A DNA stretch of 6,720 bases, taken from contig JALSQB010000226.1 in NCBI GenBank assembly GCA_026985655.1, positions 1-6,720 of the forward strand, in the 5' to 3' direction. Positions 1-4,933 of the stretch are shown one piece after another. Position numbers and translations under genes: made by a program. This DNA is from Campylobacteraceae bacterium. GTDB taxonomy: Bacteria > Campylobacterota > Campylobacteria > Campylobacterales > Sulfurovaceae. Within the stretch, counting starts at the first letter, position 1, and each line of letters opens with the position of its first letter. The notes beneath the pieces are model-generated. The model did no database searches, was not told the DNA's origin, and was given only the letters and a program-made list of their open reading frames with translations.

Positions 1-442
1 TTATGCGTAATCCATGCTCTTTAAAAAGTAAAAAATAGATTTTAGCCTCTTCAAAAGAGATAAATTCTTGTTTATAATTTTCTATCAAAATACCTAAAAC
101 ACCTACAATTTTAAGCCCCTGCATTAAAGCTATTTTACGACCTTTTCGCTCATCTATAATTAACATTAAATCCAATTCAATAGCTAAAGTAATTGCTTCT
201 ATTTCACCTTTATCAATATTGAGTTTTTTAATTCTTTCCAATATTTTCAAATCTGATACAGGCTTCATAGCGATTGTATCAAAATGATTAATTCGATACT
301 TCACAATATCATCTTTGAACATTAGCTCATCATACACAGCTTGTGGAATATAAACTTCTCTAAAAAGGTTAGATAAAAGAAGAAGTAAGTCAGATTTAGC
401 AAGAATAATCAAAGCCGTAGTATCACTTATGATACTATTCAT
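1..442 (-). CDS. DUF3368 PIN-domain toxin (VapC-like), C-terminus cut by window edge
   Basis: This frame opens with ATG at 442 and stays open through 147 codons to the window edge, so the last few residues are missing. The product begins with the PIN signature ISDTTALI (residues 5-12, acidic residue D7). It continues with LFREVYIPQAVYDEL (26-40), the DKGEIEAI block (77-84, acidic E80 and E82), an IIDERKGRKIA block (95-105, D97) and LKIVGVLGIL (110-119). This order matches the DUF3368 (COG2405) branch of PIN nucleases, which usually have about 155-165 residues, so only some 10-15 are absent. By family the likely role is an Mg-dependent RNase toxin held inactive by its antitoxin. Its ATG follows the antitoxin stop with no gap, so translation is probably coupled. 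The assignment as toxin is inferred from family and neighbour. Confidence 0.88.
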   Translation of the reverse strand, partial: MNSIISDTTALIILAKSDLLLLLSNLFREVYIPQAVYDELMFKDDIVKYRINHFDTIAMKPVSDLKILERIKKLNIDKGEIEAITLAIELDLMLIIDERKGRKIALMQGLKIVGVLGILIENYKQEFISFEEAKIYFLLFKEHGLRI

Positions 443-742
443 CTATTTAAAAGCTCCAAACTCTTGCTCCATATACTCACTATCGACACGAACAAAAGGA
501 ATATCATATTTTTTTAAAAGTTCCATTGTTTCAGATTTAGAAAGGTTCAAAATAGTAGCCACTTGACCTAAAGATAACTCCCCTCTATCATACGCTTTTA
601 AGAGATTATACTCTTGGGTTTCAAGTTTAGATTTTGTCTGAAAAAGCTCTTTTATTGCTTCAATAAATTTACTTTTGTCATTATAGAATTTTGTTTCTAA
701 AAGAGTTACCATAAAAGAGTCTTGTATCTGTATCGTTTGCAT
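443..742 (-). CDS. UPF0175 family antitoxin, helix-turn-helix
   Basis: This is a 99-residue protein of the UPF0175 (COG2886) family. A helix-turn-helix lies at about residues 56-81, from LSLGQVATILNLSKSETMEL to the YDIPF that follows; the pattern 'LSxGxxAxxLxLSKxExxELLxxY' typifies the family. The N-terminal half is helical and charged. UPF0175 genes recurrently pair with DUF3368 PIN genes, and comparative genomics has proposed the pair as a toxin-antitoxin system. Here the stop (TAG, 443-445) directly abuts the toxin ATG at 442. The start at 742 is well supported by AGGAG at 751-755 (minus strand), 8 bases upstream. The HTH suggests that it binds its own promoter as well as the toxin. Family call is confident; antitoxin activity is inferred. 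Confidence 0.88.
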   Translation of the reverse strand: MQTIQIQDSFMVTLLETKFYNDKSKFIEAIKELFQTKSKLETQEYNLLKAYDRGELSLGQVATILNLSKSETMELLKKYDIPFVRVDSEYMEQEFGAFK

Positions 743-773
743 GGTTATGTCTCCTATTTAAATATTTATTTTT

Positions 774-779
774 ATTATA
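774..779 (-). promoter_or_regulatory. -10 box of the toxin-antitoxin operon
   Basis: The minus strand reads TATAAT here, a perfect -10 hexamer 31 bases before the antitoxin ATG. Transcription should start near 767. No convincing -35 is present, which is usual in Campylobacterota. Confidence 0.5.
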
Positions 780-784
780 GCGTA

Positions 785-804
785 AAAAGGTTATTGAGCC
801 TTTT
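785..804. promoter_or_regulatory. Inverted repeat upstream of the antitoxin promoter, possible operator
   Basis: AAAAGG (785-790) and CCTTTT (799-804) form a 6-bp inverted repeat with an 8-base spacer. It lies over the -35 region of the antitoxin promoter, centred about 27 bases upstream of the predicted start, where an autorepressor would be expected. It could instead be a weak hairpin or chance in AT-rich DNA. Confidence 0.3.
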
Positions 805-850
805 GGGGAGAAATACAAGATGCTCATTTTAAAAATCTAATCTTTCTAGC

Positions 851-856
851 TATAAT
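851..856 (+). promoter_or_regulatory. -10 box of the NifX-like gene
   Basis: TATAAT on the plus strand, 23 bases before the ATG at 880; transcription would start near 863. There is no clear -35. It is followed by an AAAAGG ribosome site at 866-871. Confidence 0.45.
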
Positions 857-879
857 CCCAAATAAAAAAGGTAAACACA

Positions 880-1218
880 ATGACCCTCATAAGCTTAGAA
901 GAAGACAAGAAAACTATTTCAGCACGTTTTAGAAAAGCAGAAAACTTTGCATTTGTAAAGAACGATGAGATAAACATCATAAAAAATGACTACAAAACAG
1001 AAAAATCAAAAGAGTTTTTTGAATATTTTACTCCTCTTGGAGTTAAAGAAATCTACATTAAAGCCTTAGGCTACAAAACTTTTTTAAAGCTTCAAAGCTT
1101 AGGTGTAGAGGTCTATTTTGTGGAGGGGATTGAGGATTATAGAGAGATTCAAAAAGAGAATCTTTTAAAGATAGAAGCCCATAATTCCCAAGAGCTTTGT
1201 ACACTGGGGCATAAGTAG
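880..1218 (+). CDS. NifX / NifB C-terminal-like (dinitrogenase iron-molybdenum cofactor family) protein
   Basis: This 112-residue protein resembles the small NifX/VnfX/NifB-C domain that binds iron-sulfur or FeMo-cofactor precursors. The N-terminal strand and turn 'KTISARFRKAENFAFV' (11-26) parallels the family pattern of a residue run ending in F-x-x-A-x-x-F. 'GVKEIYIKALGYKTFLKL' (54-71) parallels the conserved loop and helix, and 'LGVEVYFVEG' (74-83) the following strand. The C-terminus ends LCTLGHK, echoing the Cys/Gly/His tail of many members, although the usual Gly in the FGRA-type motif is replaced (FRKA). AAAAGG 8 bases before the ATG supports the start. No nitrogenase genes are visible; such proteins are widespread outside nitrogen fixation and their role there is unclear. 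It lies 122 bases before the DmsBC fusion on the same strand, and both have their own -10 box. Function beyond metal-cluster or cofactor binding cannot be stated. Confidence 0.72.
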   Translation: MTLISLEEDKKTISARFRKAENFAFVKNDEINIIKNDYKTEKSKEFFEYFTPLGVKEIYIKALGYKTFLKLQSLGVEVYFVEGIEDYREIQKENLLKIEAHNSQELCTLGHK

Positions 1219-1260
1219 CTAGCCATATTGATATTTGACTCATTTTTTATTGCCTAAAAA

Positions 1261-1280
1261 TCATACATCTATTGGTATGA
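1261..1280. promoter_or_regulatory. Inverted repeat upstream of the dmsBC promoter, possible activator site
   Basis: TCATAC (1261-1266) and GTATGA (1275-1280) form a perfect 6-bp dyad around an 8-base spacer. Its centre (1270.5) is 41.5 bases upstream of the start of transcription predicted from the -10 box at 1300-1305, the position typical of a class II activator. The sequence is not a recognisable FNR or CRP box. Confidence 0.3.
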
Positions 1281-1299
1281 AATTCCTTTAACTTTTGAG

Positions 1300-1305
1300 T
1301 ATAAT
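1300..1305 (+). promoter_or_regulatory. -10 box of the DmsBC fusion gene
   Basis: TATAAT, with TG two bases further upstream. Transcription should begin near 1312, giving a leader of about 29 bases containing the AAGGG ribosome site at 1325-1329. Confidence 0.5.
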
Positions 1306-1340
1306 AAATAGATAAGAAGATTATAAGGGTAAATAATAAC

Positions 1341-2927
1341 ATGGAAAAATCAACACCAATAGACTCATTTATAAACCACAAAGCCAATACAGGAATGCAG
1401 TGTGGTAATTATAGTATTGATGTCCCAGAACTGAAAGAGGGAGAGCAGTATCGTTTTCACTTTGATGCCACCGTTTGTGTGGGCTGTCACTGTTGTGAAG
1501 CAGCGTGTAATGAGCTACAAAACAATCCTGCTGACATAAAGTGGCGACGTGTGGGTGAGATGGAGGGGGGAGTCTTCCCTGAAGTTTCTCAACTCTTTAA
1601 CTCAATGTCGTGTAATCACTGTATTGAGCCTGAATGTTTAATTGGGTGTCCCACGGAGTCCTATATTAAATTTGAAAATAATGGGATTGTTTTTCATGAT
1701 GATGACCTCTGTATTGGGTGTCACTACTGTACTTGGAACTGTCCTTATGAAGTACCTGTCTTTAACCCTGACCGAGGCATTGTTACCAAGTGTGACATGT
1801 GTCATGACAAGCTAGATGTAGGTGAAACGCCTGCATGTGTTCAAGCCTGTCCAGCAGGAGCGATTGAAATTGAAGTGGTACATAAAGAGACATGGATAAA
1901 GTATGACATGGAAAAAGAGGGCGTTGCCCCTCACCTACCTGATGTAGAGATTTGTAAACCAACCACACGCTACACTTTACCTGAGAACATGCCTGAGTAC
2001 AAACCAGCTGATGAGCATCTACTTAAACCAGCCCATGCTGAATTGCCTTTGGTCTTTATGACTGTGCTAACACAAGTAAGTTTAGGTGCATTTTTAGCAC
2101 TCTTTTTAGGGCAAATGCTTTTCTCTTTAGGCTTTAATTTACCTCAACCAACACTGGGCATGGCACTCATGGCATTTTTACCCTCTGCCATTGGCTTACC
2201 TCTTTCTGCCTTACACTTGGGTCGCCCCATTATGGCAATGAGTGCCATGAGAAACTGGCGAAACTCATGGCTTAGCCGTGAAGCTGTTGCCTTAGCCCTT
2301 TTTACAGGAGGTGCTTTAGTGGTTGCGTTTATGTATTATGCTGATGTTACAGGGTTTGCATTACTCTTTATTGAAGCCATTACTTTAGCCCTTGGAGTCT
2401 TTGGAATTTACGCACAGTCGATGATTTACCGAATAAAAGCCAGACCTTCATGGAACCGAAAATCAACCACCAAACGATTTTTTGGTTCAAGCTATATTGG
2501 CTTCATTTTAATCGCACTTATGCTTTTAATCAATGATGGGGCAAATGGGGTTATGGTACTCTTAGCCGTTTCACTTTTAGCTGGAATGGGACAAGTGCTT
2601 GTGGTCTATGAAGAGGTGATTTTCTACCGACACTTAGACAAAGAAGATGCACTCTACTACCAATACAACCGTACACGCATCTTACTGCAAGAGCATTTTG
2701 CAGAGATTAAAAAAGCAAGACTCTACACCCTTTTAACCTTTGCTTTAGCCTTTCCACTTTTAGCCATTTTATTCACAGCAAGTGGGCTTATGACACTAGC
2801 AACGGTAACCATGGTATTGGCAACACTTGGTGCTTTACTCTCTGAACTTATGGGACGTTATTTGTTTTACAGAACGGTTGTTCCTTTAGGTTTAGCAGGA
2901 AACTTCTTTGCAGGAAATCAACGCTAA
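1341..2927 (+). CDS. DmsB-DmsC fusion: four-cluster ferredoxin joined to a quinol-binding membrane anchor
   Basis: The 528-residue product joins two proteins that are usually separate. Residues 36-180 form a DmsB/NrfC-type ferredoxin with four [4Fe-4S] Cys sets: C46-C49-C52-C56 (extra C51), C91-C94-C99-C103, C124-C127-C130-C134 and C151-C154-C166-C170. Residues 232-525 form a DmsC-type anchor of about eight membrane helices. They keep HLGRP (H292, matching E. coli DmsC His65), SWLSRE (E314, matching Glu87, both linked to menaquinol binding) and SELMGRYLFY (501-510). The complex should move electrons between menaquinol and a molybdopterin enzyme, but no such catalytic gene lies in the window. 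There is no Tat or Sec signal. AAGGG 11 bases before the ATG supports the start. Cys codons and the reading frame are intact across the junction, so this is a genuine fusion. The substrate (DMSO, nitrate, polysulfide or another) is unknown; DmsC identity is preferred over NrfD on the C-terminal motif. Confidence 0.9.
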   Translation: MEKSTPIDSFINHKANTGMQCGNYSIDVPELKEGEQYRFHFDATVCVGCHCCEAACNELQNNPADIKWRRVGEMEGGVFPEVSQLFNSMSCNHCIEPECLIGCPTESYIKFENNGIVFHDDDLCIGCHYCTWNCPYEVPVFNPDRGIVTKCDMCHDKLDVGETPACVQACPAGAIEIEVVHKETWIKYDMEKEGVAPHLPDVEICKPTTRYTLPENMPEYKPADEHLLKPAHAELPLVFMTVLTQVSLGAFLALFLGQMLFSLGFNLPQPTLGMALMAFLPSAIGLPLSALHLGRPIMAMSAMRNWRNSWLSREAVALALFTGGALVVAFMYYADVTGFALLFIEAITLALGVFGIYAQSMIYRIKARPSWNRKSTTKRFFGSSYIGFILIALMLLINDGANGVMVLLAVSLLAGMGQVLVVYEEVIFYRHLDKEDALYYQYNRTRILLQEHFAEIKKARLYTLLTFALAFPLLAILFTASGLMTLATVTMVLATLGALLSELMGRYLFYRTVVPLGLAGNFFAGNQR

Positions 2928-2934
2928 CAAGAAA

Positions 2935-2964
2935 GAAGAAGAAGCCTAAGGCTTTAACTTCTTC
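2935..2964. terminator. Hairpin between convergent dmsBC and nnrS, possible bidirectional terminator
   Basis: GAAGAAG plus AAGCC (2935-2946) pair with GGCTT (2950-2954) and CTTCTTC (2958-2964), with loop TAA and a 3-base bulge (2955-2957), giving 12 bp. It begins 8 bases after the dmsBC stop and covers the last codons of nnrS. Neither side has a strong T-run, so termination efficiency is uncertain. Confidence 0.45.
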
Positions 2965-4118
2965 CCAAAAATTAAAACAGCAAAAAATCTTACGCCCCAC
3001 GCTAAAAAGAGAAGTAACCACGCAAAAATAGAGAGTTCAAGTAGCAGTAAAAAGTCATTGGCAAAAGAGGTCATAATGCGTAGAAGTACGACCACTTGTG
3101 TCCAATAAAAAAGATACTTCGTATAGCTGTCTGCAAACATAACATTTCCAGAGTGACCAAGGGTGACACGTGTACCAAAACCTATGAGCATTGTTAAGAA
3201 AAATCCCAATGCTAAAGCATGAATGGCTAAATATAAAAAGTTTAAATCATAAAAAAGTGCTAACAGACTGGTCAATCCTGCAAGAACAAAGGCAAGAGGT
3301 ATCCAAAACAGAGCAATATGTAAAATCCACACTAAAGGGTTTTCATTGGGAAATGGTAGTTTCCAACGGGCAAGTTCTCGCATAAAAAGATACGCCAACA
3401 CAAAATCTACTAAAAACGAAGCATTGGCTTGTAGAAGTTCTAAAAATACATGTAAACCTAACAATCCAACAATAACTTTAAATCGTTCTTTATGTTTGGT
3501 AATGGGTGTATGGGAGAAAAAGGGAACCATACGTTGTGCAACCGTAAAAAAGAGTAAAAAGAGATAAAGATAAATAGAAATTTGCACTGAAAACACATAT
3601 AGACTTGGTATCCAAAGAGACAACAAAAAAAGTAGATGCGAAAAGAGTCCAAAGCTTGTGGCTGTCAAAATCCAAAATTGGTCTTCTTTATCGGCTACTG
3701 TTGATTTTTTATAGATAGCATACAGCTCTTTCAAGGCAAAAGCATGACCCATAAATGTTAAAAAAATCCCTGTGTAAAAAAGAGGGATAGAGATAAAAAG
3801 CCCCAACACAAGAAAAAGTGAGCCAAGTAAAAAGAAACTAAAAACCCTTAAATAATCTTTTTTTAAAATGGGTTCAGTTGCCGAAAAACGAGGAAAGGTT
3901 GTAAACAAAAAAGCAAAAATAGCAGGGGTAAAAAGTAGATAGATTAGAGAATAAGCATGATACAACTTTGAAGGAATAATAGCACTAATCGTTCCCTCCA
4001 TTAGCAGTAAAAACAGCACCATTGAGAGAAGTGCATTACTAAATGCCAACATAAAAAATGCTTGATGTGGTTGAGATAAAAAGTAGTGGTCTTTGAGTCT
4101 GTTTAATTTTTCTATCAT
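2946..4118 (-). CDS. nnrS: NnrS family haem-copper membrane protein (nitric oxide response)
   Basis: This polytopic membrane protein of 390 residues has about 12 hydrophobic segments and short charged loops. The NnrS signature is clear: a near-N-terminal QPHQAFFMLAFSNALLS, FTTFPRF (73-79 in this numbering), QRMVPFFSH (195-203), and the C-terminal HALALGFFLTMLIGFG followed by TRVTLGHSGN (H300, H322). Histidines of these motifs are candidate haem/copper ligands. NnrS proteins accompany denitrification and NO-detoxification genes and protect cells from nitrosative stress. I place the start at 4118 rather than at the in-frame ATG at 4133: AAGG sits 7 bases before 4118, in the same arrangement as the neighbouring genes, while nothing like it precedes 4133. 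An FNR-type box and an extended -10 lie upstream. The rhodanese gene on the same strand is 93 bases away. Family call is confident; biochemical function is only partly known. Confidence 0.9.
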   Translation of the reverse strand: MIEKLNRLKDHYFLSQPHQAFFMLAFSNALLSMVLFLLLMEGTISAIIPSKLYHAYSLIYLLFTPAIFAFLFTTFPRFSATEPILKKDYLRVFSFFLLGSLFLVLGLFISIPLFYTGIFLTFMGHAFALKELYAIYKKSTVADKEDQFWILTATSFGLFSHLLFLLSLWIPSLYVFSVQISIYLYLFLLFFTVAQRMVPFFSHTPITKHKERFKVIVGLLGLHVFLELLQANASFLVDFVLAYLFMRELARWKLPFPNENPLVWILHIALFWIPLAFVLAGLTSLLALFYDLNFLYLAIHALALGFFLTMLIGFGTRVTLGHSGNVMFADSYTKYLFYWTQVVVLLRIMTSFANDFLLLLELSIFAWLLLFLAWGVRFFAVLIFGKKLKP

Positions 4119-4159
4119 GAATTTACCTTGCATGCGTTTACTTTACATTGATTTATATA

Positions 4160-4168
4160 ATCATAGCA
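4160..4168 (-). promoter_or_regulatory. Extended -10 promoter of nnrS
   Basis: The minus strand reads TGCTATGAT: an extended TGn element joined to TATGAT (4165-4160). Predicted start of transcription is about 4153, 35 bases before the preferred ATG at 4118. Confidence 0.55.
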
Positions 4169-4187
4169 AAGTAAACAAAAAAGAATA

Positions 4188-4201
4188 TTGATGATTGTCA
4201 A
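4188..4201. promoter_or_regulatory. CRP/FNR-type box upstream of nnrS
   Basis: TTGAT-GATT-GTCAA matches the FNR/DNR-family pattern TTGAY-N4-RTCAA. Its centre (4194.5) is 41.5 bases upstream of the start of transcription predicted from the extended -10, the classic class II activating position. It sits between the rhodanese stop and nnrS. Confidence 0.6.
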
Positions 4202-4211
4202 ATAACTAAAA

Positions 4212-4763
4212 TTATTTCCAAACTACATGTAGATGATTTTGCTTCCATGCTTCAATGCCACCTAGCATATTGAGTGCATCAAAACCTTGACTTCTAAGAA
4301 TTTTAGTCGCCTCACTACTTCTGCTTCCTGTATGACAATAGACAATAATCTGTTTTGATTTGTCCAAACGATACGAATTACGAGACAAGCTTCCCAATGG
4401 AATTAACGTAGAGTTTGCTATTTTCCCATCAACAGGTATCTCCTCTGGCGTTCGTACATCTAAAAGCATGACATTATCATCTTCTCTTAATCTATCTAAT
4501 GCTTCTAATGGGCTAATATTTATCTGCCGTGAAATAGGACTTACAGATTGAGGTTCTTGTTGAATTGGTGGTGTTGCTTGTACTGGTACGATTGGCTGAA
4601 CTTGAGGCATTGGCTCATAATTAACAACTTCATCATAAACAATAGGGTTAGAAGAAGGGGCAGTCGTTACCATGGGTCTATTGTCTATTTGTATTGTTTT
4701 GGTACACCCCATAACCAATAGGCTAGACATCATTAAAAATAATGTTCTTTTTTTCATAATCAT
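4212..4763 (-). CDS. Rhodanese-domain lipoprotein
   Basis: The numbering here counts from the ATG at 4769 (185 residues). A short basic start (MKKR) and hydrophobic core end in the lipobox VMGC (C22), so the protein should be lipid-anchored in the periplasm. Residues 30-78 are a Pro/Gln/Val-rich linker. Residues 83-178 are a single rhodanese domain with VMLLDVRTPEE (100-110), the active-site loop CHTGSRSSEA (C145) and LGGIEAW (169-175). Such domains carry persulfide sulfur or bind thiols; the substrate is unknown. Three in-frame ATGs stand in tandem (4769, 4763, 4757). AAGGA (4773-4777) is 3 bases from the first and 9 from the second, so I prefer 4763. It is followed by nnrS, which has its own promoter but could also be reached by read-through. 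Confidence 0.87.
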   Translation of the reverse strand: MIMKKRTLFLMMSSLLVMGCTKTIQIDNRPMVTTAPSSNPIVYDEVVNYEPMPQVQPIVPVQATPPIQQEPQSVSPISRQINISPLEALDRLREDDNVMLLDVRTPEEIPVDGKIANSTLIPLGSLSRNSYRLDKSKQIIVYCHTGSRSSEATKILRSQGFDALNMLGGIEAWKQNHLHVVWK

Positions 4764-4796
4764 AATCATTGTTCCTTTTTTAAATAAGATAAAGAC

Positions 4797-4802
4797 ATTA
4801 TA
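4797..4802 (-). promoter_or_regulatory. Candidate -10 box of the rhodanese gene
   Basis: TATAAT on the minus strand, 34 bases before the preferred ATG at 4763. Two further matches (4802-4807, 4813-4818) occur in the same AT-rich run, so the exact start of transcription is ambiguous. Confidence 0.35.
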
Positions 4803-4848
4803 TTATATTTTTATTATATACTATTTTTTATTGTAAAAACAGGACATC

Positions 4849-4865
4849 TTATCTAAAATAGATAA
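4849..4865. promoter_or_regulatory. Perfect 7-bp inverted repeat in the divergent intergenic region, possible operator
   Basis: TTATCTA-AAA-TAGATAA is a perfect dyad placed about midway between the divergent rhodanese and M48 protease promoters, roughly 60-70 bases upstream of each predicted start. It does not match FNR or a full Fur box. A shared regulator could bind here; chance in AT-rich DNA is the alternative. Confidence 0.35.
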
Positions 4866-4903
4866 ATATAATTTATAAAATAAAGTAAAATCTTAATATT
4901 TTT

Positions 4904-4912
4904 TGTTATTAT
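4904..4912 (+). promoter_or_regulatory. Extended -10 promoter of the M48 protease gene
   Basis: TGTTATTAT: TGn followed by TATTAT (4907-4912), 21 bases before the ATG at 4934. It would give a leader of about 15 bases carrying AAGGA (4923-4927). Confidence 0.4.
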
Positions 4913-4933
4913 TATTAACTATAAGGAACAACA

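Noticed and set aside
1229..1241. TTGATATTTGAC as an FNR box upstream of dmsBC
   Set aside because: It is a direct rather than inverted arrangement and does not fit TTGAY-N4-RTCAA.
1058..1243. 61-codon minus-strand frame over the end of the NifX-like gene
   Set aside because: Shadow of a better-supported gene; no ribosome site or family resemblance.
1273..1290. Sigma-54-like promoter (TTGG...TTCC) before dmsBC
   Set aside because: The -12 GC dinucleotide at the required 10-base distance from GG is absent, and a perfect TATAAT is better placed.
1783..1968. 61-codon minus-strand frame inside the ferredoxin part of dmsBC
   Set aside because: Its His/Leu-rich sequence is the complement of Cys/Asp-rich coding sequence; no start signal.
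1341..2927. Reading the fusion as an NrfC-NrfD or PsrB-PsrC type complex
   Set aside because: The HLGRP motif is shared by both groups, but the SWLSRE and C-terminal SELMGRxxFY motifs fit DmsC better.
3191..3675. Several short frames (60-73 codons) on both strands inside nnrS
   Set aside because: All overlap a clear membrane-protein gene in other frames and show no domain or initiation signal.
4360..4551. 63-codon plus-strand frame inside the rhodanese gene
   Set aside because: Shadow frame antisense to the rhodanese domain, without ribosome site.
4770..4933. Small RNA or extra gene in the AT-rich divergent intergenic region
   Set aside because: No open frame with a ribosome site and no stable hairpin with T-run; only promoters and the dyad are supported.
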